Below are positions 7,873 through 17,756 of a DNA stretch of 64,000 nucleotides, one piece after another (position 1 is the first letter of the stretch; every line of letters starts with the position of its first letter). The notes under the pieces were generated by a model that did no database searches, had not been told where the DNA came from, and saw only the letters and a program-made list of their open reading frames with translations. The DNA is from Siderastrea siderea (lineage: Eukaryota > Cnidaria > Anthozoa > Scleractinia > Rhizangiidae): NCBI GenBank assembly GCA_964030785.1, contig OZ034971.1, forward strand, positions 46,724,078 to 46,788,077, given 5' to 3'. The position numbers and the translations under genes are program-made.

Positions 7873-8859
7873 AAAATAGTTTTTGTATATTTTGTTGTAT
7901 TGTGACCTATTGAGTATTGAATTTCTTAACAAGATGTCGAGAAGAGCGACGCCAGTATTCCGTAATTCGATGCTATTATTTCCGGCAATCATCGATCCGA
8001 TAATCAGTTCAAGTTTTTTAATCATTTCTGTCGGATTGTTGAAAAACATTACCTGTCCACCTCTTTTTGTTTTTTTCTTCAAACCAGATCCTTTAATAGA
8101 TTTGAGTTTTTGGAGTTTTTGTTGATGGTAATTCATATAATCAGTCAGAACCTTTCTTGTATCTTGAAGAATTTTTCTTCGATATTGAGCCTCAGCTTCA
8201 GTAATCAAACCACTATTTAATTTTTTAGTGATATCACTCCAATAACCATTTAGTTGTTGCCGTTTCTCTTTAGCCTTTTTAAGGGTTTTGGTAAGATAAG
8301 ATTTCCTCTTTTTGTCATTCATATCTTCTTGTTGAAGTTGTAATTCAATATCATCATAATTCGGTATTTGAAGTTGATCTAAAGCTTGATTTATTCTATC
8401 CTCTTCAAGAATTTCGTAATCTGGTACTTCTTCGTATTCTGGAGGAAGATCTTCAGGTTCATACATGTATTCTGGATCTATATACATTTGCTTTTTACCT
8501 GATGCTAAATCCTCAAGGACATCTTCATAAGATGGAGGTTTTGGAACTATCTGTTTCTCGTTTTCAGGTAAAACAGGTTGATCAAACAAATCGTCCAATC
8601 CATAATCAGGCACTTCATCATCAATAGCTATTCCATAATCTGGAACAGGTGGCTTTTTCTTTACCAATCTTCTCAACGGTGCTTTTGGGGCTGTAAGTTC
8701 CTTTAACTCAGATGTTATAGGTTTGAAAAGTTTCTCTGCCTCGACTTCACCCATTTGATCAGATATCTTTTTTTGTTTTATTGTATCTCTTACTGTGTTA
8801 ATCTTTTTACCAAACTCAGATCGTTTCTCAGCCATTTCTTTCCATTTGAGTAAACTCAT
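7861..8859 (-). CDS. PPxY-containing virion-associated protein, 332 aa
   Basis: ATG at 8859, next to the divergent promoter. Residues 1-60 are basic. Residues ~70-150 are acidic and Pro-rich, with PPSY (108-111), PPEY (139-142) and repeated VPDYG/VPDY. Residues ~155-260 are predicted coiled coil. The C-terminus (NNPTEMIKKLELIIGSMIAGNNS...) is a domain seen in many Polinton proteins. PPxY motifs bind Nedd4-type ubiquitin ligases, and adenovirus protein VI carries PPSY, so a role in entry or egress trafficking is plausible inference. Intact in both copies. Confidence 0.75.
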   Translation of the reverse strand: MSLLKWKEMAEKRSEFGKKINTVRDTIKQKKISDQMGEVEAEKLFKPITSELKELTAPKAPLRRLVKKKPPVPDYGIAIDDEVPDYGLDDLFDQPVLPENEKQIVPKPPSYEDVLEDLASGKKQMYIDPEYMYEPEDLPPEYEEVPDYEILEEDRINQALDQLQIPNYDDIELQLQQEDMNDKKRKSYLTKTLKKAKEKRQQLNGYWSDITKKLNSGLITEAEAQYRRKILQDTRKVLTDYMNYHQQKLQKLKSIKGSGLKKKTKRGGQVMFFNNPTEMIKKLELIIGSMIAGNNSIELRNTGVALLDILLRNSILNRSQYNKIYKNYFSLN

Positions 8860-8987
8860 TATATCATTTGTTTACATAAAATTTCGTATTTTGTTCGGAA
8901 AAATTAGGGTTATCATATATAAAAACGCTCGCATAGCGTGTCGCATAGCGTGTCGCCATGCGATAAAATTGTATAACATAATATCAT
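8860..8987. promoter_or_regulatory. Divergent promoter with palindromic GCATAGCG repeats
   Basis: The only intergenic gap between the leftward and rightward blocks. It has a TATA-like CATATATAAAAA at ~8914-8925, followed by GCATAGCGTGTC twice and a terminal inverted GCCATGCGA (copy B: GCTATGCGA). The repeats form CGCATAGCG/CGCTATGCG inverted pairs. Nearly identical at 29878-30005. Likely an operator, bidirectional promoter or replication-related site. Confidence 0.6.
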
Positions 8988-9632
8988 ATGAAGATTCAAA
9001 ATTACGACATTCAAGATGATGAAAATGACGATTTTGTTCAATTAAAGAGTTTCATGCCAAACCGATGTTTCAGGATGCTTATTTGTGCTCCCTCTGGTGG
9101 TGGCAAGACTAACCTTTTGCTTGATATGATATATAGGCTTCTCTATTTTGATAAGATATACCTTTATGCTCGAAATCTCCAACAAAGCAAATATAAGCAT
9201 CTGTTGAAATCTCTTGAACCAATATCAAAATCAAAAGAGGTCGGTTATGACGTGATAGAAGCAAGTAACGATGAAATCATCCCTCTCACAGATTTGTCTG
9301 ATGAAAACCAAAAATTAATCATATTTGATGACTATTTGAATACAGGTAAGAAAAATGACGAACGGATACGAGACTACTTCACCAATTCAAGAAATAAAAA
9401 TTGTTGTATATATTTGAGTCAAAGCTATTACGGAACCGATAAAACAATAAGACTGAATAGTTCACATTTTTGTGTTTTTGATTTTCCTTCTATAAACGAG
9501 CAATCCATGATTTGTCGAGAACTGAACATAAATAAATCAGATTATCAGAAAGCTACTAAGGATCCATATAGTTTTTTGTATGTTGATAAGGTCAAAAAAA
9601 AGGTAGCCCGAAATTTCAATGAAAGAATATAA
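8988..9632 (+). CDS. FtsK/HerA-family genome-packaging ATPase
   Basis: 214 aa from ATG 8988. Walker A is CAPSGGGKTN at ~33-42 and Walker B is KLIIFDDYL at ~106-114, followed by a sensor-like YLSQSYYG. This matches the A32-like packaging ATPases of Polintons, adintoviruses and virophages, which pump DNA into procapsids. It opens the rightward block, 12 nt before the fibre gene. Intact in both copies, nearly identical. Confidence 0.93.
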   Translation: MKIQNYDIQDDENDDFVQLKSFMPNRCFRMLICAPSGGGKTNLLLDMIYRLLYFDKIYLYARNLQQSKYKHLLKSLEPISKSKEVGYDVIEASNDEIIPLTDLSDENQKLIIFDDYLNTGKKNDERIRDYFTNSRNKNCCIYLSQSYYGTDKTIRLNSSHFCVFDFPSINEQSMICRELNINKSDYQKATKDPYSFLYVDKVKKKVARNFNERI

Positions 9633-9643
9633 ACCAATAATAT

Positions 9644-11362
9644 ATGAGTTATACTAACGGTATCCTTAATCATGATGATTCTCAAGGACTAAGTAAAATA
9701 GGTTTAAGAGGTTTACCTGGTATTGGATTTAAATTAGATGCTAATAATGATTATGATATGCAGAATAAAAAATTAGTGAATGTAAAACAAGGAACTAATA
9801 ATGATGATGTGGTTACTAAACAATATATTGATTCTGAAATAGCTAAGATTCCAAGTGTGGATACATCTAAATTTGTTGCAATATCTGGTGATACGATGAC
9901 AGGGTCACTCGTTGTCCCAAAAGACAGTTATCCAGTTGATGGTAATCTCAACAAGGTTATCAATTATGAATCGCAAAGAGAGATATTCTTGTCAAAGAAG
10001 GAAGGGGGTCAAATGGAAGCAAATATTGATATGAATAATAATACAATTTTCAATGTGAAAGACCCAACACAGGCAGATCAAACCACAAACAAAAAGTATG
10101 TCGAAAATCAGCTTGAAAAAAAACTGGATAAAGGATCTGATATTGATATGAAAAATAATTCAATTATCAATCTTGATCTTCCATCAAACCAAAGAGACGC
10201 CGCATGTGTCGAGTTTGTTAACAACAGAATTGATGACATGACACAAAAAAAGTTTCTCAAAGTTGATGGCACCAACAATATGACTGGAAACTTGAATTTA
10301 AATGAAAAAACAATAATCAACTTGAACACCGATGACAAAGACATAAAATCAGCAGCTAATGTCGGCTATGTCAGCAGTAAGGTACACGCCGCCAAAGGTG
10401 ATGTGACTGTAGGGCTGAAAACTTACTTTGACACAAAAATCAAGGAGTCTCACATCACCAGCTCAACCAACAAGAAAGACGTTTTCAGGTATCTCATGGA
10501 AAATGCCGATGAATCTTCAAGTGAAAACAACATAATAGTTGATGGCATTGTTGACTTTTCTGGTTCCCTCCACAATGTCAACAAAAAAGCTTATAAATTT
10601 AAAATGGGGAAAGACGCTCAAAATGAGTATTCTTCTCGCATTGGCTTTAACATGTTCAAACTTCCAGAAGGCGAGTACACTTTGGCTATTGAATTTTTCC
10701 CTCCAAGCACAACAAATTTGTCAGTGAGTGTCGTTTCCACTTCACTAAATATTGGTCAACAATCAACTAAGCTGTTTGTTAATTACAGTAGATCGATTGT
10801 TCACTTACATAAGTGGAGCATAACTCCTCCCGAATACATTTACATTGACATGCATTGTCAGGGCACTGCAAGTAGCTCCACTCAAGGAGTTGGTTATTTG
10901 ATTGTATATGGAGTCAAAGGATCACAGAGTAATGTAGACTCGGATGTGTATGATACGGCGTACGTTGTAGAAAATGGTAAAATGGTAATGCAAACAGATT
11001 TGTCTTTAAATGGGTATAAATTAAGTGGTTCAGTTCATTATATACATGGGTATTTAAATACGAAAAACGGGAACACATTTTTATTGAATGGTTGTGACAA
11101 AATAATTATTCCAAATCATAGCCACATATTAACTATAACAGTGCTCTATTTCAAGCTCAAAAGTAAATATAAGCCTATTTCTTTAAAAATAAAACACAGT
11201 GACCATTTAACTCAATCAATCACTTACACTTCAACCCAATCAACTAAATCACAGACAATAAATATCAATTTAGTACTAGCGTTTGGTCATTTGGCTGTGG
11301 AACTGGGTTCAGTTGTGAAAAATCAAGAACTCTTAATGTTGATTGAATATAGAGTGCCATAA
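9644..11362 (+). CDS. Fibre/spike-like attachment protein
   Basis: 572 aa from ATG 9644. The N-terminal half repeats a phage-fibre-like pattern: DMxNKKxxNV, GDTMTGSL, then DMNNNTIFNVKDP...TTNKKYVE, and again near 170-250. A central beta-rich domain of ~230 residues follows. The last ~100 residues are a separate module. Compared with copy B the centre is almost identical, while residues ~65-145 and everything after about residue 475 diverge strongly. Likely trimeric receptor-binding fibre with an exchangeable tip; the partner is unknown. Confidence 0.75.
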   Translation: MSYTNGILNHDDSQGLSKIGLRGLPGIGFKLDANNDYDMQNKKLVNVKQGTNNDDVVTKQYIDSEIAKIPSVDTSKFVAISGDTMTGSLVVPKDSYPVDGNLNKVINYESQREIFLSKKEGGQMEANIDMNNNTIFNVKDPTQADQTTNKKYVENQLEKKLDKGSDIDMKNNSIINLDLPSNQRDAACVEFVNNRIDDMTQKKFLKVDGTNNMTGNLNLNEKTIINLNTDDKDIKSAANVGYVSSKVHAAKGDVTVGLKTYFDTKIKESHITSSTNKKDVFRYLMENADESSSENNIIVDGIVDFSGSLHNVNKKAYKFKMGKDAQNEYSSRIGFNMFKLPEGEYTLAIEFFPPSTTNLSVSVVSTSLNIGQQSTKLFVNYSRSIVHLHKWSITPPEYIYIDMHCQGTASSSTQGVGYLIVYGVKGSQSNVDSDVYDTAYVVENGKMVMQTDLSLNGYKLSGSVHYIHGYLNTKNGNTFLLNGCDKIIIPNHSHILTITVLYFKLKSKYKPISLKIKHSDHLTQSITYTSTQSTKSQTININLVLAFGHLAVELGSVVKNQELLMLIEYRVP

Positions 11363-11505
11363 ACATTTTTTTCATTCATCATATATCACAATGCGGATAT
11401 CCATCTGATTGGAGTATGGAATGCTTTTTAGAATATATTATCCCAAAAGAAATAAGCGTTGAGGTTTCCGATGAAAAACATAATGAATAATCTAAACAAT
11501 ATAAT
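11363..11505 (+). promoter_or_regulatory. Spacer with TCTAA motif before micro-ORF
   Basis: TCTAAACAATATAATATG at 11491-11508 leads into the 37-codon frame. The rest of the spacer differs between copies and holds no conserved frame. Confidence 0.5.
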
Positions 11506-11619
11506 ATGAAAATATCAACTTTAATCAACGAAATTATTGAGAATATAGAAAAAATAGTTCGAAACATCAGAAAATTATACATCAGTATTAAGAAATCGTT
11601 CAAAAAAGAAAAAATGTAA
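11506..11619 (+). CDS. Conserved micro-protein, 37 aa
   Basis: ATG 11506, stop 11617-11619. Predicted amphipathic helix (NEIIENIEKIVRNIRKLYIS) with a Lys-rich end. Copy B conserves it (40 aa, with a one-base change in the final A-run altering only the tail). It has a TCTAA-type motif directly upstream, like the structural genes. Function unknown; virion DNA binding or membrane interaction are possible. Confidence 0.6.
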   Translation: MKISTLINEIIENIEKIVRNIRKLYISIKKSFKKEKM

Positions 11620-11632
11620 CCATATAATATAT

Positions 11633-12118
11633 ATGGATAGACGTAAAAGAATATTCAATTGGAACCATGTTTCAGAAAATTTAACAGAAGATCAAATATC
11701 TAAGTTGAAAGCATTGTACAAATTCTACCATAAGCAATACTGGCTCCACAAAGAGTCATTTAAAAGCTTCAAGAAAAAGAATATGGCATGTAACATTGGA
11801 TCTGTTGTATTGATAGTAACTGGGACTGTGGCTGGTGGTGTGACGTTAAACCCCGCTGTACTTGGATCAATATCAGGCGCAGGGCTTATACTAAAAACAT
11901 ATTCAGAGGTCAAAAATTACAAAAGAAAGATCGAGATGTGTAAATTCGCGTACACTACGTATGAAAAGGTTTTAACTCATTTACGATCCTTTATGAGAGG
12001 ACTGGAGTATAATGAAAAAGAATTTCTTGATCATGTCAAAGTTCTTGATGAAATAATCATTGAAATGTGTCCTTTAACTGACAAATTTGAAAAGAAATAT
12101 AATAAGGTATTCATCTAA
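11633..12118 (+). CDS. Membrane protein with Gly-rich hydrophobic hairpin, 161 aa
   Basis: ATG 11633. Basic N-terminus, then a 35-residue hydrophobic Gly-rich segment (about 53-87) long enough for a helical hairpin, then helical segments with KRKIEMCKFAYTTYEKVL. Widely recurring Polinton protein type of unknown role; virion or host membrane location inferred. The 3' end overlaps the convergent VLTF-3-like gene by 8 nt. In copy B the start codon is lost. Confidence 0.65.
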   Translation: MDRRKRIFNWNHVSENLTEDQISKLKALYKFYHKQYWLHKESFKSFKKKNMACNIGSVVLIVTGTVAGGVTLNPAVLGSISGAGLILKTYSEVKNYKRKIEMCKFAYTTYEKVLTHLRSFMRGLEYNEKEFLDHVKVLDEIIIEMCPLTDKFEKKYNKVFI

Positions 12119-12420
12119 TAATAGATTTTATTTTATCACCAATAAGAGACATAATACTTACCCAATATCGATTGTAAAAAGCTAATGTTTTTTTCGATTT
12201 ACTAATTGGAATATTTTTGTAAGGTATTCCCATCATCTTGAATATCTTTCTCATAATAAAATTAACGCTAATCATTCTTTTCCTTGTACCAGCATGAATA
12301 ATATTTCACTAAACGATCTTGTGGTTTTTCATTAGAATCTTCCAATTTTTGGTCACAAAAAGGACAAACAATATCTCCTGATTCTTTCAGTTCATCATGT
12401 AATTCCTTGTTACAATTCAT
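12111..12420 (-). pseudogene. VLTF-3-like zinc protein, internally deleted
   Basis: ATG at 12420 and first zinc knuckle CPFCDQ are present. The homologue at 33180-33737 shows that about 250 nt, including the second CxxC knuckle and the central region, are missing. The C-terminal 55 residues (RKRMISVNFIMRKIFKMMGIP...) remain, in another phase. It cannot make the full protein. Confidence 0.7.
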
Positions 12421-12493
12421 TCTATACTATTATATGATATATTTTTTATGTAAATACAAGTTCCGCAAACACAGTCTGCTTTTCTGTTCACTA

Positions 12494-12569
12494 CAAACTT
12501 TACTGACAAACTTTACTGACAAACTTTACTGACAAACTTTACTGACAAACTTTACTGACAAACTTTACT
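12494..12569. repeat. 13-bp tandem repeat, about six copies
   Basis: Unit CAAACTTTACTGA repeated almost perfectly. Found only in the right arm of copy A. Confidence 0.9.
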
Positions 12570-12838
12570 TCAAATACAAGTTCATCTGATATTACATGAC
12601 AATCTGATGACTCATCGGGAAAGTCCCATTTCATCATAAACTTCCTGTTTTCACCAGACATGTCCAGACTTGTTTCTCGGTATGACTTCCTGTTGTATGA
12701 AGTCACGCGATGTGAAAATGCGTTCGGTTTTGTATGAAATAAAAACATATAGTATCCAAATCCAAAATTATTGAACTCTTCTGATAAAATACATATAGTT
12801 TCCCATAAAATTATTGCCTTCACATAATACCTTCGCAT
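12570..12838 (-). other. Possible hypothetical gene remnant in right arm of copy A
   Basis: A minus-strand frame from ATG 12838 reads through element-end repeats (ACATATAGTTTCCCATAAAAT) and then a more protein-like stretch (NRKFMMKWDFPDESSD). Its 3' end runs into the 13-bp repeats. No family recognised and no counterpart in copy B. Coding status doubtful. Confidence 0.25.
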
Positions 12839-13160
12839 AAGCGGAAACCATCGCTCTTCAAGCTCTTCGAGCTATCCGAGCTCTTCCCACCAAGTTTCCG
12901 CTGCAATTTATGAATCCTCCATCCCCGTGACTTCGTCTTTGAACGTCTTGCTGCGCAAGCCAATCAAATACTTTGTCATGCCGAGGATTCAATTGCCGTG
13001 ATGGAGCCGGGTGATGAAGCCGGGTGATGGATCCATGTGATGGAAAATACATTCTATTTCCTAGTGCCGAGGGTGCCCTACGAGACTACGTCTCTACCCA
13101 CCCTCGGCTGGAAGGAGCCTCACTCGTCACTTTCAGTGACGACTTCCCGAGCCTGCTCGG
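12839..13160. other. GC-rich multi-hairpin block
   Basis: Nested inverted repeats: GCGGAAAC...GTTTCCGC (12840-12901); GCCGAGGGTG...CACCCTCGGC with inner GAGAC/GTCTC (13066-13108); CGTCACT/AGTGACG and GGAGCC/GGCTCC after it. Composition is clearly richer in GC than the surrounding element. It occupies the place of the 180-aa gene of copy B. It could be a structured RNA, a MITE or a replication structure. Confidence 0.55.
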
Positions 13161-13169
13161 CTCCTTACC

Positions 13170-13373
13170 AACATATGGATTTCCAAAAAATAAAAACCAT
13201 ATAGTTTACCAAAAAATAATTACCATATAGTTTGACATAAAATGATTTCCATAAAATGATTTCCATCAAATTATTTCCATAAAATTATTTCCATCAAATG
13301 GAAAGTAGTTACAGAGTTGGCTTTGGTTCAAGATCATTTTCAATGATCTAGAACCGCCAACTCTATAACTACT
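13170..13373. repeat. Right terminal repeat of copy A with terminal palindrome
   Basis: Short repeats (CCATATAGTTT, ATAAAATGATTTCC, CATCAAAT) lead to the terminal imperfect palindrome at 13304-13373. The outer stem AGTAGTTA(C/T)AGAGTTGG matches copy B. The inner stem GGTTC-AGATCATT is a different sequence from copy B but still pairs. A TTT bulge sits on the interior arm, as in copy B. Confidence 0.85.
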
Positions 13374-14279
13374 AATGCAACTGTTTGAACAAGTGTTTAA
13401 AATGCAAGTGATTGACTTAAACCCTAGAAATCGTGACCTGATGATATCACATTGGGTATCAAGTTAAAATTCACCAGAATCAAATGGATGAGAAGTATGG
13501 TCTTCATGAGACAATAATGTTTGAAAAGTACTGCCTACAAATGACGTGGCAGTTTGTTCAACGGAAAGAGAAACACACATCCATTTTGAATGTATTCATA
13601 AAATAGCTGAAATTCCTACGTCATATCACCTTACTGGAGAAAAAAAGGGGAGGTCGGGAAACCACTCAAGAGAAACATGTTTTAACTTGTTTGGGGGCGA
13701 GTGTTGTTCTGTTGAAATAAATTCCCCTTTGATTTTATTTCGTTTGCGGGCATTTTTTTTTCAACAGTTAACGTGTGGAGAAACTTTAAGACCTATTCCA
13801 GCTTCTGTGTTTCACCCATTTTGACTTTTTTTGCCGAGTTGTGGGCGTGAAAACATCCTCTAAGATTGACGTAAGGTACAAATTCTTCAAAGTTAGAGGA
13901 GTTTCTGGTTTTCATCAAACTATTCTCTGCCCATCTCTCGGTGTAATGTAATATGTCTAGGAAAGAAGAAGCAAGCTCCCATGAACAGATCGACACCCTC
14001 GAGCTACCCTGGAGCTGGCCTTGGTTTTAAGGAAATGATTCTCGTACACAGCGACTAGCAGTTTAAGGGATACGTAGCCCCTTACGGAAAGGAAATACGA
14101 TTGTTTGTATCAAATAATTGTTTTATTGCCTTATGCAATGCCGAACTTGGCAAAAAAGTCAAAGGACTCTATGGGTGAACTCGTAAGTGCAACATGAAAA
14201 GATTAAAAAAGCACAAAACTGTAACGTTTTTGTAAAAAATTAGGCACAAGTACGGTGTATACAAGAGGACTTTCTTTTA
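13374..14279. other. Flanking intergenic DNA
   Basis: No convincing coding, RNA or repeat signal. It immediately follows the copy A terminus. Confidence 0.5.
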
Positions 14280-14319
14280 TTGCATTCTACTGAATTAGTG
14301 TCTTCATTTTTAGACCCTC

Positions 14320-14522
14320 TTATCAGGCTATTCACGACCAGGGAACCTCTTAGTGATGAACAGCAAAACAAATTCTCAAGACTTGTAAGTGATCAAGCAA
14401 AAGCATACATGGAAACGAACAACTTTTCTAAAGATGAAGTACAAAAAGTGGAAGACTTGAGTGAATTCTTGGAAGATGCTTTTAATGTGTCCATGAAGGC
14501 TGTCAAAAAGAAGTCTTCGTAA
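14320..14522 (+). CDS. Orphan terminal exon of unknown host gene
   Basis: After a pyrimidine-rich tract and TTTTTAG acceptor at ~14312, an open frame encodes PLIRLFTTREPLSDEQQ... through MKAVKKKSS and stops at 14522. A diverged, interrupted copy of the same exon, with an acceptor at the same position, lies at ~50132-50310. Family not recognised. Likely the last exon of a duplicated gene; no upstream exon seen. Confidence 0.4.
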
Positions 14523-15642
14523 CCGTTTTCATTGCCCTAACCTAGAAATCCTTGCCCTAAGCTAGAAAGCCTTAAACTTCTAAGGAGCCTGTTGGAGGAC
14601 TGTTGTTCTGGTCACCTCGATGAAGTAGCGGAGAGGTACCTTGTGACCGACTATAGAAGGGGAAAATTATGCGATGTACAAGAAGGCTCTCTTGGGAATG
14701 TCAGGTGAGTTTTTGGCAAGTTTAATAGAGTTTTTAAAGGAAGAAAAGTGTCATTGTCATTGTGCCTAGTATAGGCGCAAGAAATGGCTGGCTGGCTGGC
14801 TGGCTGGACAAAAACGAATCCAACCTCGTTTCCGGGGTCTCGTTTCTTCCGGTTTGAAATCGACAAGAAACGGAAATCGCCAGGGTTCATTTCTGTGCGT
14901 TTCGATTCACGTCCGTGCTGTTTGGTTAACTTTTCGTCACTTCGATCTTTTGTTGATACATTTCGCTCCATCTATAATCGTTGTAAGTTATTATGTGTAC
15001 TTCAATACGTTCAAAGTAAATTTAATACTTTTTCAATGTTATCCGTTTTGTTTGCGGATTTTTGGAACTAATTTGGAGGCTATTCGATGTAAATGTGAAT
15101 GAATTCGACTGTTGCAATGCGGTTTCGTTATCATAGTTTAATTTTCGACTTGTGTGTGACTTGTTTAGAGAACGACCATCTTTTAAGAGAAAGTATTTTT
15201 GCTTATTTGTTTGGAAGATTTTGTCCGTGACGGAACGCCATAACAACTTAATAGCGAATAGAAAACCACAAGTCAAACAGTTAAATTTTCTATCAATGCA
15301 GATTATGTGCGGATTTACATCACTTGTATAAAAGTTAAAATCGCTAACAGTCATTCGCATAGCCTTTTCTCTAAAAAAAGCTTTTTCTGTGAATCCGACT
15401 CTGAGTCGATCATTTGAAGTCTCTTAAATCGCATAATTGACATGCTTGGTGAACTGCTTTGCTCTTGAATCAAATTGAATGTGACTGTACACTGTCGGAA
15501 ATTGTTGACTATTAGCGTGTGGTGACTTGAATTCCGTTCTGCTCAATCTGTGGAAGTTAAATGCGGAGCGAAGAACTGAGGATCGCGGTCACGGCTTATG
15601 TCCAGAAATGCACGCAACAACGAAAATGGCAAATTTGACAAC
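14523..15642. other. Intergenic DNA
   Basis: Only a short GGCT microsatellite near 14785-14810. No gene recognised. Confidence 0.5.
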
Positions 15643-15746
15643 ATTTCAGCTCCACTACGCAGTACCCAACATGAGCAAAAACCATAAGGTTTATTTTGGC
15701 GGTTTCGGCCGAGCACCGAGAACTATAACAATAAGTTATACTACAA
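15643..15746 (-). repeat. Ngaro split repeat B2
   Basis: 104-bp direct repeat of 16208-16311 with few substitutions. Confidence 0.8.
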
Positions 15747-16017
15747 CCTCTTATTACATCCAAACGTACGGCACATAACATAAAAACAGAGCTGAGCAAC
15801 AGTTTACAAAGACATTACTGTCAGAACGGAGGCCAGAAAAAAACTTGCCTGAAAAGACCCCGATGGGGAAAAAATTCGGCAGGAAATCTGGGTAGGAACC
15901 ATGGCTCAAGCTCTAAATAGCCCTTCCTACAAGGCTACACGTTGCAAACATCCCCACCCTCGTTAACTGTTTAGAATAAAAGTCGCACGTATGACAACGA
16001 AGAACAACTTACTTAAA

Positions 16018-16212
16018 TTAAAAATAACGTAAGCTGAACGAGGTGTCGGCCTAGAATGATCTCCCACATGACTTACATCACTTATATAGCCCTCCTTTCT
16101 ACCCATGCTGCACTTCAACTAAACCAGCCTCAGTCCCCCTGATCATGTGCCGCAGAAATATTTCATTTCTGGCTAATTCGTATCCACTCAAACCCCAGAA
16201 ATTCCATATTTC
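16018..16212 (-). repeat. Ngaro split repeat A2
   Basis: 195-bp direct repeat of 37833-38027. Overlaps B1 by five bases. Confidence 0.85.
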
Positions 16213-16311
16213 AGCTCCACTACGCAGTACACAACATGAGCAAAAACCATTAGGTTTATTTTGGCGGTTTCGGCCGAGCACCGAGAACTACAACAATAAG
16301 TTATACTACAA
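16208..16311 (-). repeat. Ngaro split repeat B1
   Basis: Matches 15643-15746. Abuts A2, as expected for this class. Confidence 0.8.
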
Positions 16312-16354
16312 TCTAGAAGAAAAAGTATAGGGCTTGATAAACCGGGAAAACGGC

Positions 16355-17214
16355 CTAAAATCCCAAAAGCTTAGAAACAAGAAGTCGTGAAGAAATGTCG
16401 TCCTTGATATAACCATTCTTAGCTGCGACACTTTTCCATCTGCCGTGCCTCTGGAAAATTCGATCACTGACCCCGCTGTTGGCAGCCCTCGAAGCTCCTC
16501 CCGACCGAAACACGTGAGTCCCATAAACGGAGGGATCCGGAACTATATTCTGTACACTTTTGGCCAACTGATCCCTGAACGTAGCATATGAAATAGGCTT
16601 TTCACTTTTAACCAACTTGTAAGACGACTTAGGTTTAACTAATGGGCGGAAAATAAATTCACTGGAGTGTGGGTCGATATCTAATTTCCTCAAGTAAGCT
16701 ATCAGTAAGGAACTGGACAGATGCTACCCCCTGATTGGGCGATAACAACCTCATCGCCTAGTCTTAGCTGATCGGTCTTGCTTTTTTCTACTTTGATAAT
16801 CATGTACCCTTCGTGGAAATGAAAATGACTCATTCTAATATTTAGAACCTCCTCTGATCTGAAAAACCCCGCATAAGCTAACACATATAAACACACATTT
16901 GAAAGCTGCAGAATGTTAGACAAATCAGCCCCCTCGACGATGTCTTTAAGGACTTCAATTGACAAGGGCTCTTTACTATTGGGTCTCCCAGCCCCTAAAA
17001 TTTTCTTAGCAGCTTCCCGAACTCTAGAAACTAACTGATTATCCGTGGGGGAGGCCATACCCGCTATCTCGTGGGCCCACTTGATGGCATAAAAAGCAGT
17101 ATCAACAGAACTACATGACCTAGTGGATTCTAACACATGCTGTAAATAAACAGCTACATGAACAGGATTCACAGGGAAAAAAGAGTTCTTGAATTTGCTT
17201 AAAGCAAAGTCCTG
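16355..17214 (-). pseudogene. Tyrosine recombinase, C-terminal part of Ngaro YR
   Basis: Catalytic landmarks are visible: Arg in YAGFFRSEEVL, the HxxR box (THVFRSGG), RHGRWKS and a Tyr in NGYI. The N-terminal part lies at 34567-34752, beyond Polinton copy B. The two reading frames rejoin in phase when one CCATTT duplication is removed. A one-base deletion near 16700 (after CPVPY) separates the two halves of this fragment. The enzyme would integrate a circular retrotransposon intermediate. Confidence 0.85.
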
Positions 17215-17220
17215 CCATTT
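17215..17220. repeat. Target site duplication, left (CCATTT)
   Basis: Identical to 34561-34566. Six bases is the usual Polinton duplication. Confidence 0.95.
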
Positions 17221-17415
17221 AGTAGTTATAGAGTTGGGGGTACGAAAGCATTTTTGTTTAAAATGCTCTCTTACCAAACCCAACTCTCTAACTACTACCC
17301 ATAAGATGGAGATCATTTTGTGGTTAACTCAGATGGAGATCATTTTATGAATAACTATATGTATTTTATTTTATGAGCGCAATTTTATGGATAACTATAT
17401 GTATTTTATTACATG
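17221..17415. repeat. Left terminal inverted repeat with terminal palindrome
   Basis: 17221-17296 is a 76-bp imperfect palindrome: outer stem of ~18 bp, asymmetric internal bulge, inner AGCATTTT stem. Then GATGGAGATCATTTT repeats and TATGTATTTTATT/GCGCAATTTTATGGATAACTA units matching the right end, with a 30-bp indel. Confidence 0.9.
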
Positions 17416-17652
17416 ATCGCAATTATTTGGATTTGGATACTATATGTTTTATATCATGATGTATCCAACGCATTATTTCATAACGTGACCACAGACTGCA
17501 GGAAGTTTATAATTCTCGGAAAAGCAGGAAGTTTTTCTAAGAAACAAGTCTTGGCATGTCTGATGAAAACAGGAAATGACTCAGCTATTTCCCAAGGTCA
17601 TGATAGTCGTATGATCTCTATCGACCAATTAAAAACGTCCCCATAAATTACT

Positions 17653-17706
17653 TTTTCTGATAAAAATATCAGAAGTTGCTCGATTTTGATAAAAATATCA
17701 GAAGTT
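17653..17706. repeat. Short direct repeat before first gene of copy B
   Basis: TTGATAAAAATATCAGAAGTT-type unit present twice in tandem; each unit contains a small TGATA...TATCA inverted repeat. Possible regulatory element of the gene at 17757. Confidence 0.5.
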
Positions 17707-17756
17707 TCTTCCTGTTGACAAAAGATAGCAAGACCTTCAGTTTTTATACCTCCAAG

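Larger units (their letters stand above)
1..13373. mobile_element. Polinton/Maverick (adintovirus-like) copy A, left end outside window
   Basis: The block holds polymerase, integrase, PLA2, protease, capsid, ATPase and fibre genes in the order of complete copy B. Its right end at 13373 is set by homology to the copy B terminus: the palindrome opening AGTAGTTA and closing TAACTACT. The left end, with the rest of the polymerase gene, lies before base 1, so no target duplication can be checked; the six bases after the end are AATGCA. Damage: nonsense codon in the pVI-like gene, 13-nt deletion in the small basic gene, internal deletion in the VLTF-3-like gene. Visible polymerase, integrase, capsid, penton-like, ATPase and fibre frames are open. 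Confidence 0.93.

Noticed and set aside
12858..13052. Short minus-strand frame in the hairpin block
   Set aside because: Composition and position are explained by the GC-rich inverted repeats.
13546..13824. Plus-strand 92-codon open frame
   Set aside because: No protein-like pattern, no homologue or motif, lies in flanking intergenic DNA.
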